DNA of 64,000 nucleotides from Achromobacter deleyi (GCF_016127315.1 NZ_CP065997.1:5642001-5706000), one strand, 5' to 3'. Shown: positions 39,098 to 49,400, counted from the stretch's first letter. The notes: generated by a model not told the origin, from the sequence alone. Numbers and translations are program-made.

Positions 39098-39729
39098 GCC
39101 GGCTCCTTGCGGCCGGCGCTGGCGAATTTCTTCCAGTCCTCGTTGTCCACCAGAGTCGAGCGGAACACGCGCAGCTTCTCGCAGCCCTTGATCGACTTCA
39201 GCACCTTCTTGACCTGGTCGCAGACGGTGGCCGGCAGCCATGGGCTGAGCGTGACGCGCTTGATGGTCGCCGGCGCCACCGGGATGCGCAGCACCGGCGT
39301 GTCGCGCGTCCTGCGGCAGACGAACAGGCGAAACTCCTTTTCGTCGCGAAAGGCGTGGCGCTTGAGGAACGGCAGGTCGGCCTCGGCCGGCGGCTGCTCG
39401 CGCAGCGACTTGATGGTGCGGTACTGCACCGTCTCGGCCCGCAGGTCGGGCACGCCGCGCAGTTGCTCCACCAGCTTTTCCTTGTCGAACTCGATGCAGA
39501 CCCCGCCGCTGCCGTTCGAGAACACGCGCCAGTGGTGATAGGTCTCGGAGGCCTCGGCCATGCACAGCGCGTAGATGCCGAGCAGGCGCTTGGCGCGCGC
39601 GTATTCCTCGATGTAGAACGAGTCGTTGCGGTCGTCCCACGCCTTCGGATTGAGCAGCGCCAGCTCGCCCGTCTGCAGGTAGTCGATCAGGTAGGGAAGC
39701 TCGGTGTATCTGCGCAACGAGGTGGCCAA
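39094..39729 (-). CDS. DUF2971 family protein
   Basis: A 211-residue protein with the DUF2971 pattern: RRYTELPYLIDYLQTGELAL, NPKAWDDRNDSF, then VFSNGSGGVCIEFDKEKL and HAFRDEKEFRLFV. TTG 39729 is preferred because GGAG precedes it by 9 nt and the family begins here; ATG 39771 is an alternative with 14 more residues. DUF2971 has no established activity. First gene of a two-gene unit with the CxxC-rich protein. Confidence 0.78.
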   Translation of the reverse strand: MATSLRRYTELPYLIDYLQTGELALLNPKAWDDRNDSFYIEEYARAKRLLGIYALCMAEASETYHHWRVFSNGSGGVCIEFDKEKLVEQLRGVPDLRAETVQYRTIKSLREQPPAEADLPFLKRHAFRDEKEFRLFVCRRTRDTPVLRIPVAPATIKRVTLSPWLPATVCDQVKKVLKSIKGCEKLRVFRSTLVDNEDWKKFASAGRKEPA

Positions 39730-39818
39730 GGCGGTGCTCCGGTGTGTGCCCAGCCGCCAGTCTACCCGCATCGCCGCCGGCACGACGTTACACTGGCCCG
39801 TTACCCAAAGGAGGCTCC

Positions 39819-40283
39819 ATGCAGCAGAATAATGGCGAAGCAAGACAGGCTCCCCGGCGCCACGCGCCCACCAGCAAGCGGTTCTGGTACATCGTCCTGG
39901 CAGGCACGCTGGTCACCCTCAGCTATGACCTCCTGCCGCTGCTGCGCGGCCAGCTCTCGCCGCTGGTGAAGCTGATCCTGCCCGGGCTGCTGCTGGCCGG
40001 GCTGTACCGTGGCAGCGAATGGGCGCGCTGGCTGCTGATGGTATCGCTGCTGGGATTCGGCGTGCTGGTCATGTACCTGACAACCTCGCTGATGCCCTAC
40101 TCGATCGACATCTGGCTGCACCGCTTTGTGTGCAGCGTCTCCATGGTGGCGACGGGGTTGTACCTGGCGCTGGCCAAGAAAGACTTCGCGCATTACTGCA
40201 ATTACGTCGCGCTGCGCGACGGGCCGAAGGCGGCGGCCAGGCGGCGGGCCGAACAGGCTAGCCGCCAGAACTCCGCGCGCTAA
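39819..40283 (+). CDS. small membrane protein of unknown function
   Basis: A 154-residue protein with four hydrophobic segments (FWYIVLAGTLVTLSYDLLPLL, LVKLILPGLLLAGLYRG, WLLMVSLLGFGVLVMYL, VCSVSMVATGLYLALA; given separately as short segments) and a basic C-terminus. A strong ribosome binding site AAGGAGG (39808-39814) fixes the ATG. Not assigned to a family. Confidence 0.75.
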   Translation: MQQNNGEARQAPRRHAPTSKRFWYIVLAGTLVTLSYDLLPLLRGQLSPLVKLILPGLLLAGLYRGSEWARWLLMVSLLGFGVLVMYLTTSLMPYSIDIWLHRFVCSVSMVATGLYLALAKKDFAHYCNYVALRDGPKAAARRRAEQASRQNSAR

Positions 40284-40337
40284 CGGGCGGCGGCCTTCAA
40301 GACGGCCGTCATCGAAGGCCGGCTTGCCCGGCGCCGC

Positions 40338-41297
40338 TCAGCGCAGCGTCGCCTTGAAGAACGCGACCACCGCCGCGTTGAATTCACGGTGCCACGCCGC
40401 CCGGTCGAAACCCGCCGCATCGCGGCAAATCGCCGGCGCGGCCTCGGTCAGCGCGGCCGAGCACGGCGCCAGGAAGGCGAAATGGCCGGCGCCGGCGACC
40501 TGGTGGAACTCGGGCGCCGGCAATCCCTGGCGCACCGCCTCGACGCTGGCCGGCGTGACACCGTCACCGCCCTGTTCCGAGGCCCATAGCTGCACCGGGA
40601 TCGACACCGCCTTGAGCGCATCGGCGCTGAAGGCGTTGAGCGGGTCGGCGATGACCATGGCCTGGATGCGCGCATCCTTCACGTACGGCTGCGCCGGCGC
40701 CTTGCCGTCGCGGATGTCGCGGCACATCGGCAGCGTGGGCTCGTCGGCGCAGAGGCCCAGGCCCTGCTTGAAGTCCGGCGTCGCGCCCGCCAGCACCAGC
40801 CCCGTGTAGCCGCCGCGCGAAAACCCGAAGAAGCCGATCGCGCCGTCCAGCCGCGCCCGCTGCGGCCACGCGCCGGTCAGGTAGTCGATCAGCCGCCGGA
40901 TCTCGCGCGGCCGGGTCGAGAAGATCGACAGATAGCCCTGCCGCGAGCGGTCCACCGCGTTGTCGCCGACGTGGTTGATCGCCGCCACCACGAAGCCCGC
41001 GTCCGCCAGCGCCGCGGCGGTGTCGTGATGCCCCAGGTACGAGCCGGCCGATCCGTGCGACATGACGATGAGCGGCCTGGGTCCGTCAGGCATCGGGCAG
41101 TCCGGCGTCGCCGCCAGGGTGACGCGGCCGATGACGACGTCCTGCGCGGGCGCGGCGCACGGATACCAGATGCCGCCCTGCAACGCCGGGCCGTTCATGT
41201 CCATGGGCAGATTGAGCCGCTGGAAGCCGGCCGCGTGCGCGGCGCCGGTGGCGAGCAATGACAGGGCGAAGCAGGCGCGCAGGAAAGGCTTGATCAT
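40338..41297 (-). CDS. exported alpha/beta hydrolase (dienelactone-hydrolase/PET-lipase-like)
   Basis: A 319-residue protein with a signal peptide (ALSLLATGAAHA). Alpha/beta-hydrolase features: oxyanion region VMSHGSAGS, nucleophile Ser160 in GFSRGG, acid in the IADPLNAF area, and catalytic His in VAGAGHFAF. The four cysteines suggest periplasmic disulfides. It belongs to the family annotated as predicted dienelactone hydrolases; the true substrate is unknown. Divergent from the porin gene. Confidence 0.82.
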   Translation of the reverse strand: MIKPFLRACFALSLLATGAAHAAGFQRLNLPMDMNGPALQGGIWYPCAAPAQDVVIGRVTLAATPDCPMPDGPRPLIVMSHGSAGSYLGHHDTAAALADAGFVVAAINHVGDNAVDRSRQGYLSIFSTRPREIRRLIDYLTGAWPQRARLDGAIGFFGFSRGGYTGLVLAGATPDFKQGLGLCADEPTLPMCRDIRDGKAPAQPYVKDARIQAMVIADPLNAFSADALKAVSIPVQLWASEQGGDGVTPASVEAVRQGLPAPEFHQVAGAGHFAFLAPCSAALTEAAPAICRDAAGFDRAAWHREFNAAVVAFFKATLR

Positions 41298-41498
41298 GGA
41301 ATCGAAGGACGGTGGTGCGGGCGGGGCCCAGGCAGGAAAAGATGACGGTATCGCGACGGCAACGCGATCGATATTGTCATTTTAATGTTCGCGAACTGTC
41401 GATCGCGGCCGCGCAGACTTCGAATCGCCCTGCAACCGAAGGCCCGCCCTTCGACCGCACGGCGCCATTCGAGTTTTCCAGCCTACGGAGTGTCATCC

Positions 41499-42653
41499 AT
41501 GAAAAAACAATTCGCCGCCGCGGCCGCCATGGCGCTGTCCGGCGCGGCGTCCGCGCAAACCTCGGTCACGCTCTACGGCCTGATCGACACGGGCATCGGC
41601 TACGCCAACGTCGACGGCAGCTACACCGACCCGGCCACCGGCCGCCGCAGCAGCATCGACAACAGCCGCATCGGCACGACCACCGGCACCACGGCCGGCT
41701 CGCGCTGGGGCCTGCGCGGCAAGGAGGACCTGGGCGACGGCCTGTACGCCGTATTCCAGCTGGAGTCGGGTTTCGACAGCCGCAACGGCAGTTCGCTGCA
41801 GAGCGGCCGCCTGTTCGGCCGCGAAGCCACCGTCGGCCTCGGCAGCGCCGACTGGGGCGAGGTCCGCCTGGGTCGCCAGTACAACGTCGCCACGCGCTAT
41901 TTCGGCGGCATGCTCGGGCCAACTTTCGGCGGCGGCTTCAACCAGCTGAACACCGGCGGCGGCCTGGGCTTCAGCTCGGCCTACTTCCCGCGCTACGACA
42001 ACCTGGTGGTGTACGAGACGCCGTCGATGGGCGGTTTCAGGGCCGCGGTCGGCTACGCCTTCAACATCGACGACCAGAAGACGGCCCAGTCCGGCTTCGC
42101 CACCGCCGACAACACCCGCGCCATCACCGCCGGCCTGCGCTACGACAACGGCCCGCTGATGGGCTTTGCCACCTACGACCAGCTCAACGCCTCCAACAAG
42201 CTGGCCCAGGGCCAGGTCGACGCCACGCCGCGTTCGTACATCGTGGGCGGTTCGTATGACTTCGAGGTCGTCAAGGTGGCGCTGGCGTACAACCGCCTCA
42301 CCGACGGCTGGTTCGCCGGCAAGAGCCTGCCCGGTGGCAGCGGCATCGGCGCCTTCACGGGCACGCCGTCCTACGCGTTCTCGAAGGGCTTCCGGTCCAA
42401 CTCCTACATGCTGGCGCTGGCGGCGCCGGTCGGCAAATCGGGCGGCGCCTTCGCGTCTTGGCAGCGGGCGGACGCCAACAGCAAGCAGCTGACCGGCGGC
42501 GATGCGGCCAGCAACACCTATAGCCTGGGCTACAACTACAACCTGTCCAAGCGCACGGATCTATACGCGGTGGCGTCCTATACGACGAACTGGGCCTTCC
42601 TGGACAACGCCAAGGCGACCGAGGTGAACCTGGGAATCCGCCACCGCTTCTGA
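41499..42653 (+). CDS. Gram-negative porin (Bordetella/Neisseria type)
   Basis: A 384-residue outer-membrane trimeric porin. The signal peptide ends at GAASAQ and the mature protein begins TSVTLYGLIDTGIGYANV, the hallmark of betaproteobacterial porins. The barrel contains GSRWGLRGKEDLGDGLYAVF and RLFGREATVGLGSADWGEVRLGRQ (short parts quoted) and ends in Phe (LGIRHRF). ATG 41499 follows GGAG. The 200-base upstream gap contains a palindrome GTTCGCGAAC (41387-41396). A strong terminator follows. Confidence 0.95.
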   Translation: MKKQFAAAAAMALSGAASAQTSVTLYGLIDTGIGYANVDGSYTDPATGRRSSIDNSRIGTTTGTTAGSRWGLRGKEDLGDGLYAVFQLESGFDSRNGSSLQSGRLFGREATVGLGSADWGEVRLGRQYNVATRYFGGMLGPTFGGGFNQLNTGGGLGFSSAYFPRYDNLVVYETPSMGGFRAAVGYAFNIDDQKTAQSGFATADNTRAITAGLRYDNGPLMGFATYDQLNASNKLAQGQVDATPRSYIVGGSYDFEVVKVALAYNRLTDGWFAGKSLPGGSGIGAFTGTPSYAFSKGFRSNSYMLALAAPVGKSGGAFASWQRADANSKQLTGGDAASNTYSLGYNYNLSKRTDLYAVASYTTNWAFLDNAKATEVNLGIRHRF

Positions 42654-42731
42654 CCGCCGGCGGCGCGATCCCCTTTGCGCAAGATCCCGTTGATGACGCC
42701 CGCCTCCGCGAAGGGATGGGTGGTATGTCGC

Positions 42732-42770
42732 CGCGCGCTGCCGGGCTTGCCCGAAGGCGCGCGTTTTTTT
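42732..42770 (+). terminator. rho-independent terminator downstream of the porin
   Basis: CGCGCGC (42732-42738) pairs with GCGCGCG (42757-42763), an inner stem CGGGC/GCCCG closes on TT, and seven T residues follow directly. This is the clearest intrinsic terminator in the window, about 80 nt after the porin stop. Confidence 0.9.
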
Positions 42771-42833
42771 CCCGCCTCGATACGGGCCCGCGATGCCCGG
42801 CAGCCCTCGGGCAGCCGCCAGCAGGAGGCCGCT

Positions 42834-43250
42834 TCAGGCCGCCGCGTCAGGCCCCTGGATCATCTTCCAGCCATTGCCGGCGGGATCCCGGAACCCCGCA
42901 TCGATGCTGCCGTACCGTTCGACCGGTTCCTGCGTGAACTCCACGCCCAGCGCCAGCAAGCGGGCATGGCTGGCGCGGCAGTCGGCCACCGCCAGCACCA
43001 GCGGCGGCATCGCGCCCTTGGCGACCATGGCGCGCAAGGTCTGCGCCGTGGCTTCGTCATGAACCGGCGGCCCGGGCCGGAACAGGCCCAGCTGGAACGA
43101 CGGCTGCTCCGGGTGCTGGACGGTCAGCCAGCGGTACGGGCCGTTGCCCACGTCCGTTTGGACGCGAAAGCCGAGCTTGTCGACGTAGAACCGCAGCGCC
43201 TCGTCCTGGTCGTCCACATAGACGCCGACGACATTGATGCCTGCACTCAT
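42834..43250 (-). CDS. VOC/glyoxalase-fold protein
   Basis: A 138-residue vicinal-oxygen-chelate protein with two beta-alpha-beta modules (GVYVDDQDEALRFYVDKLGF and the YGSIDAGFRDPAGNGW end). ATG 43250 was chosen because AGGAG lies 5 nt upstream; GTG 43256 is in frame. It lies 44 nt after the AraC-type gene on the same strand, a common pairing in which both genes are co-expressed. Confidence 0.85.
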   Translation of the reverse strand: MSAGINVVGVYVDDQDEALRFYVDKLGFRVQTDVGNGPYRWLTVQHPEQPSFQLGLFRPGPPVHDEATAQTLRAMVAKGAMPPLVLAVADCRASHARLLALGVEFTQEPVERYGSIDAGFRDPAGNGWKMIQGPDAAA

Positions 43251-43294
43251 GACCACTCCTTGGATACGTTGTTTGGCGACCCAACGCGGGTCGA

Positions 43295-43795
43295 TCAGCG
43301 CACTCTATCCTTGCCCTGGCGCCGGCGCTTCTCCAAAACTGCGATGGTCAGGTCGGGCCGCGACGCGGCCTTGACCACGCAGGCGGGCACCAGCCCCAGC
43401 CCGTCCATGCCGGCCCGCGCCGCCTCGCGCATGGCGCCGGGGCTGCGGCCCGTGATGTCGTGGAAAATGCGGCCGAAGGTGCCCAGGCTTTCCCAGCCGG
43501 TCGCGTAGGCGATCTCGGTGATGGCCAGGTCCGTGTCGCGCAGCAGCGCGACGGCCTGCTCGATGCGCCGCGTCAACAGGTAGCGGTGCGGCGGCAGGCC
43601 GAAGGCCCGCTTGAAGGAGCGCGCGAAATACGCGGCGGACACGCCGCTGACCTCGGCCAGCCGCGCCACCGGCCACGCCTCGTGCGAGGCAGCGTCCATG
43701 CGGTCCTTGGCGCGCAGCAGGCGGCGCAGCAAGGCCGGATCCTGCAAAGGTTCCTCGACGGCCCGCGCCGGCGGGAAGGCGCGCGGGCGCGGCAT
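43295..43795 (-). CDS. AraC family transcriptional regulator, DNA-binding domain only
   Basis: A 166-residue protein made almost entirely of the two AraC helix-turn-helix motifs (LAEVSGVSAAYFARSFKRAF and ITEIAYATGWESLGTFGRIF) with a short C-terminal tail. No ligand-binding cupin domain. Probably controls the VOC gene downstream. Confidence 0.88.
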   Translation of the reverse strand: MPRPRAFPPARAVEEPLQDPALLRRLLRAKDRMDAASHEAWPVARLAEVSGVSAAYFARSFKRAFGLPPHRYLLTRRIEQAVALLRDTDLAITEIAYATGWESLGTFGRIFHDITGRSPGAMREAARAGMDGLGLVPACVVKAASRPDLTIAVLEKRRRQGKDRVR

Positions 43796-43796
43796 C

Positions 43797-45041
43797 CTAG
43801 ACTTCCTCGATCACCGCTGTGGGCGCGAACGGCGTGCCCAGGCCCAGCGCGCGATAGATCCGTTCCAGGATGCGCTGGCGCCGCGTCGGCCGGCCCATGC
43901 GCCAACGCGTATCCAGGAACAGCAGCGGCAGCGCGACACACAGCCATGCCGCCAGCAGAAACGCGAACACCACGGCCGCCAGCTCCGGCGCCGTCTCGCG
44001 GCTGGACGGCGAGCTGGAAGTCGCCAGCACCGCCACCACCACCAGCCAGCACACCAGCAGCAACACGGCCAGCAGCGTCAACAGCGGCACGCGCTGCTTC
44101 AGGCCCACGCCCACCGGCGCGATGTCGGTGAAGGCGCTGCGGAAGTAGTGATGGCAGACATAGACGCGCTCGTCTTCCCGGTTGCGCAGGCCGTAGACCA
44201 GCTGGTCCGGCCCGGCGCCGCTGAGCTGGCCGGCGTAGGCGGCCAGCTCCACCTGGTCGCCCTCGGCCAGGAATGGCATTGCATCGCCGAAGTTCTCGGC
44301 GACATACATGACGAAACGGCGCGCGCCCACCTGGAAGCGGTAGATGCCATAGGCGGGCGCGGTGCGCATCGAGGGCCTGGCCTCGTGCGTCAGGCCAGCC
44401 AGGGCGCCGCGCACCAGCAGGATCTCGGGCGCCGCGTCGGTGATCAGCGTCTCGCCCTCGCCCCGCGCAGGGTCGGCCGGCGGCGAGGCCGGCGGGGCGG
44501 CCGCCGCGACGGGCGTCTTCAGGAGTTCGCGGTAAAGCGCCTCGCTGCGCAGGATCGCCGCCCGGTGCAGGCGGTTGTGCCACAAGCCGTACAACGAGAA
44601 CCCCGCCAGCAGCACGGCGACCAGGGCCACCGTCAGCGCCAGCACCAGGCCCAGCACCTGCGCGAAGGACGACAGATCGAGCAGCCAGGCCAACGCCCCT
44701 GCCGCCGCCGCGACCGCCAGGCTGATGCCGATGCCGCGCCAGGCGCGGCGCCGCTGATCGACGTAGTAGCGCGGCGGCACGCCCCGCCCCTGCCCCGCAT
44801 TCAGCCAGGAAAAATGGCGCAAGCCGCCCGCGCCGCCCTCGATCACGCCGACGCGCACCGGCGTGGCCTGCAACGCCAATCCCCGCAGCGTGCGGATATC
44901 GGCCGGGTCTTCGAAGGCGCCGTTGACCGGCACGCCGTTCACCCGCAGGAACACCTGGCCGCGCACCCGCGGCACCGCCTCCCGGAACTTGTCGATGCGG
45001 CCTTCGATCGTGGCGGCCACCGTGTTCGTGCTCTTGGACAT
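43797..45041 (-). CDS. large membrane protein of unknown function
   Basis: A 414-residue protein with four to five membrane helices: a pair near 105-155 (GISLAVAAAAGALAWLL, VLGLVLALTVALVAVLLAGF) and a second pair near 320-390 (LLTLLAVLLLVCWLVVVAVL, AAVVFAFLLAAWLCVALPLL). Soluble parts between them include GTP-binding-like residues only by chance; no motif is convincing. Not assigned to a family. Its stop lies one base from the start of the AraC gene, so it may share that operon. Divergent from the Imm5-like gene. Confidence 0.7.
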   Translation of the reverse strand: MSKSTNTVAATIEGRIDKFREAVPRVRGQVFLRVNGVPVNGAFEDPADIRTLRGLALQATPVRVGVIEGGAGGLRHFSWLNAGQGRGVPPRYYVDQRRRAWRGIGISLAVAAAAGALAWLLDLSSFAQVLGLVLALTVALVAVLLAGFSLYGLWHNRLHRAAILRSEALYRELLKTPVAAAAPPASPPADPARGEGETLITDAAPEILLVRGALAGLTHEARPSMRTAPAYGIYRFQVGARRFVMYVAENFGDAMPFLAEGDQVELAAYAGQLSGAGPDQLVYGLRNREDERVYVCHHYFRSAFTDIAPVGVGLKQRVPLLTLLAVLLLVCWLVVVAVLATSSSPSSRETAPELAAVVFAFLLAAWLCVALPLLFLDTRWRMGRPTRRQRILERIYRALGLGTPFAPTAVIEEV

Positions 45042-45155
45042 GCGTGCTGGCGGGCCGCGACGAGCGCGGCCGGTACTGGAAAGCGCCCAGCATACCGCAG
45101 GCCCTGCCGCGCCCAGTAGGAGCCCGCGCTTTCATGGTTTTTTTGCATCAACCCG

Positions 45156-45167
45156 GCAATTAATTGC
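45156..45167. promoter_or_regulatory. 12-bp palindrome in a divergent promoter region
   Basis: GCAATTAATTGC, perfect and AT-rich against GC-rich surroundings, between the membrane protein gene and the Imm5-like gene. The regulator is unknown. Confidence 0.35.
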
Positions 45168-45284
45168 ACTTCACAGCGCAACAGCCACGGCGGGAAAATG
45201 CCCTGGCGATCAGGCGTGGCCGCCAGCGCCTGCCGCGCTGCCCGCCTTCCCGCGGCGCCGCGCGTAACGACAAGGAGCCCGATC

Positions 45285-45737
45285 ATGAACATCGCCCTGG
45301 AACGCCTGGCGCGCCAGCTCGACCTGGATGCGCCCGGCAACGAACGGTTGCGCCTGGCCTTCGGCCACGCCTGTACCCAGCGCGTCGAGCATCTGCTGGA
45401 GGAACCGCGGGCGCTGGACTGCCTGGCCGTGCTGGGCCGCTATCTCGATGGCGCCTGTGACGCCGAAGAACTGGCGCGGGCCGCCGCCCTCGCGGCGGCG
45501 CTGGCCAATCATCATCCCGGTTCGACCTCCATCGATGGCTGCGGCCATGCCGCGGTGTCGGCCACCTATGCCGTCGCCAGCGCCTTGGCCGGCAAGGCGC
45601 TGCGGGCGGCCGAGTACGCGGCCTACGCCGCCGTCTATGGCCAGGGCGGCTACGGCGCGGTGTCGGATCCGGCCTCGTTCGACATCGAGCACGCCTGGCA
45701 GGCGGACTGCCTGGCGCGGTGCGCGTTGCCGGCCTGA
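45285..45737 (+). CDS. Imm5-like putative immunity protein
   Basis: A 150-residue Ala-rich helical protein. The pattern of RVEHLLEEPRALDCL followed by repeated Ala-rich helices (AARAAALAAAL-type, ALAGKALRAAEYAAYAAVY) resembles proteins annotated as Imm5-like putative immunity proteins. AAGGAG (45272-45277) precedes the ATG. No toxin gene lies beside it, so it is either an orphan immunity gene or a domain with another role. Confidence 0.5.
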   Translation: MNIALERLARQLDLDAPGNERLRLAFGHACTQRVEHLLEEPRALDCLAVLGRYLDGACDAEELARAAALAAALANHHPGSTSIDGCGHAAVSATYAVASALAGKALRAAEYAAYAAVYGQGGYGAVSDPASFDIEHAWQADCLARCALPA

Positions 45738-45765
45738 AGCGCCGCGCCATTGCGCCCCGGCGCGC

Positions 45766-46128
45766 TCACAGCGGCCCCGCGGCCAACATGAAGCTGCCGC
45801 CGCGGATCACGTGCAGCAAGCGCGGCCGGCGGCCGCCATCGACCTTCCTGCGCAGGCGACGCATGGCGATCGCGACGGCCTGGCACTTGACGTGCCCCGC
45901 GCCCAGGCCCGGCGCCCTGGCCTTCCAGACCGACTCGGCCAGTTGCCAGCTGGTGAACACCGCGCCCGGGCTGCCCATGAGCATGGCGAGCAGCCCGAAC
46001 TCCTTCGGCGTCAACAGCAGCGGCTCGCCATCCCGGTACGCGCGACAGCGCAGCAGGTCCAGCTCCAGGTCCGCGAATTGCAGCCTGTCGCCGGACTCGG
46101 GCATGCACGTCAGCAGGACGTGACCCAT
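45766..46128 (-). CDS. orphan winged-helix DNA-binding domain of an OmpR/PhoB-type regulator
   Basis: A 120-residue protein matching only the effector domain of CopR/OmpR regulators: FADLELDLLRCRAYRDGEP, LTPKEFGLLAMLMGSPGAVF, IAMRRLRRKVDGG and the wing VIRGGSFML. The receiver domain with its phosphorylated Asp is missing, and no histidine kinase is adjacent. The true start may be Met9 (MPESGDR). It lies 30 nt after a DUF4148 gene on the same strand. Confidence 0.75.
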   Translation of the reverse strand: MGHVLLTCMPESGDRLQFADLELDLLRCRAYRDGEPLLLTPKEFGLLAMLMGSPGAVFTSWQLAESVWKARAPGLGAGHVKCQAVAIAMRRLRRKVDGGRRPRLLHVIRGGSFMLAAGPL

Positions 46129-46158
46129 TTCAGGGATGCCCCGATGCCGCGGGCGCGG

Positions 46159-46464
46159 CTATCGGCGGCTCTCGTTCTGGCGCTGCACTTCGGCCTGGTA
46201 GTCAGGGCCCGAGCGCAGCCGCACATACTCCGAGAACGCCGCCTTGTACTCGGGACTGTAGATGTCCGGCGTGGCCTCGCCGCGCCAGAACCGGTCCACG
46301 CCGGCGCGCTTCCACAGCGCCAGGTCGGCCAGCACCTCGGCGCGCGAGAGCGACGCGCCATAGGGGCTGGTCAGGGCCGAGGACGGCGCCTGCTGGGCCA
46401 GCGCCGTGCCGGAAACGCCCGCCGCCAGGGCCAGGATCAGTGCGGTTTTACGAAGAATCTGCAT
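46159..46464 (-). CDS. DUF4148 family small exported protein
   Basis: A 101-residue protein with a signal peptide ending at GTALAQQ. The mature part has the DUF4148 features: SLSRAEVLADLALWKRAG and YSPEYKAAFSEYVRL. These proteins occur mainly in Burkholderiales and have no known function. Confidence 0.85.
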   Translation of the reverse strand: MQILRKTALILALAAGVSGTALAQQAPSSALTSPYGASLSRAEVLADLALWKRAGVDRFWRGEATPDIYSPEYKAAFSEYVRLRSGPDYQAEVQRQNESRR

Positions 46465-46650
46465 GCTTCACTCCTATGAATCGTGGGGGGGACTGCACGG
46501 GATTCATTCTAGGAAGGCGATGCAGACAGAAAGCGGATAAGGGGATTACGTTTTTGAAAGGTTGTGAGGTCACACTCAACCGACGAAAACACGGTGATTG
46601 CTGTTTACCCTTTATCCTTTTCTTCGTTCTACTGATATTCGACTGCGCGA

Positions 46651-47556
46651 CTAAATTTCAACCTCTTTTTTCGACACGAAAATAACAGGCACTCCCAGAA
46701 TGTCTGCAACCTGTTGAAGCCGTGGCGAAAATCTTTTGGATGTAATGAGAACAGCCTTCCCATTGGGAATCAAATTTTTGACTTTCAATTCGGCACGTAA
46801 TAGTGCGCGGTATTTCACACACTGATAAATGCCTCTTTCCAAGTCAGCCTCATTGGAGATTTCGGACTTCACTTCAACGGCGATTGAACCTTTTTCATGC
46901 TGGAACATTACGTCAACCCGGTCAGCGGAGCCAAATAGCCACTCCGTCTTCCCTTTTGAGAACTTGATTTTCGAAAGCAACACCTCCGGATGAGCTGCGA
47001 CCCACTCCTTCAGCTTTCGATGAGATTCGCTTTCGGGTTCGTTAGACCATCCCGACTTGACCGGCGCCCCCGGTTCGGTTACTTCGTCCATAAGTGCTGG
47101 GATACCGCCATGCAGCGGCTGCAAGCCATAGTCAGCCAATACCCTGCGCCATCCTTCAAACTGCCAAATCTCCTCAAAGGTATCCTCGGCCATCGACTTC
47201 CGATCGTCGTCGCTAAGGTCTCTCGTAGGTCTCCCCTGCAGATGATTGGTAATGTAGTAATCACAACCGCTACCAGGAATGCCGGACTTTGCGTTCACAA
47301 TCAGTGCATTAATTGGCGGATGTTTCACTCCTGTCTCTTGTTCGGTTTCAATCATGGCGTCCCCGATTGCTCCTGCGGGGTGACCGTACACAACCACATT
47401 CACGTGGTGTCCCAGCCCCCTTCTCTGAAGTTCAGAATCTAGCTGCCCATAGGTGATTCTCTTCTCGTTTTCAGCACACCAGACTAGCAACGGCAACATC
47501 TTCCTGGCAATTTCTTCAGTCCAACGGTCCCCTTCAAGAGCCTTCGGCAATGGCAT
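46651..47556 (-). CDS. low-GC candidate PD-(D/E)XK nuclease with MGMT/ATL-like N-terminal region
   Basis: A 301-residue protein whose DNA is far richer in A and T than every neighbour, marking it as acquired. The C-terminal domain (about 175-301) has the full nuclease motif set: Asp215 (ADRVDVMF), Glu228-Val-Lys230 (VEVKSE) and Gln245xxxTyr249 (YQCVKY), the RecB-like QxxxY. The N-terminal part (33-100) reads RITYGQLDSELQ, GHPAGAIGDAM, PPINALIVN and SGIPGSG, resembling in order the winged-helix of alkyltransferase-like proteins with PPIN where they have PCHR. No partner gene accompanies it. A DNA-processing or defence role is an inference. Confidence 0.65.
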   Translation of the reverse strand: MPLPKALEGDRWTEEIARKMLPLLVWCAENEKRITYGQLDSELQRRGLGHHVNVVVYGHPAGAIGDAMIETEQETGVKHPPINALIVNAKSGIPGSGCDYYITNHLQGRPTRDLSDDDRKSMAEDTFEEIWQFEGWRRVLADYGLQPLHGGIPALMDEVTEPGAPVKSGWSNEPESESHRKLKEWVAAHPEVLLSKIKFSKGKTEWLFGSADRVDVMFQHEKGSIAVEVKSEISNEADLERGIYQCVKYRALLRAELKVKNLIPNGKAVLITSKRFSPRLQQVADILGVPVIFVSKKEVEI

Positions 47557-47627
47557 ACAAAATCCTACTAATTATTTAAAAACAAAACAATACCATTCTA
47601 ATAAACAAAAATCTTGCCACCATAAAT

Positions 47628-47655
47628 AAAAACGCCGCATTTCTGCGGCGTTTTT
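47628..47655 (-). terminator. rho-independent terminator of the glycerol transporter operon
   Basis: AAAAACGCCGCA and TGCGGCGTTTTT pair perfectly (12 bp) around TTTC. On the reverse strand the T-run immediately follows the stem, 15 nt past the glpV stop. It also forms the edge of the low-GC insertion. Confidence 0.92.
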
Positions 47656-47669
47656 CGATTGCGGTGAAT

Positions 47670-49400
<1,731 letters not shown>

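Noticed and set aside
46586..46600. A 14-base sequence AAAACACGGTGATT shared with about 17828, considered as an insertion-site duplicate
   Set aside because: Several shared 14-mers are expected by chance in a window this size, and the flanks do not match.
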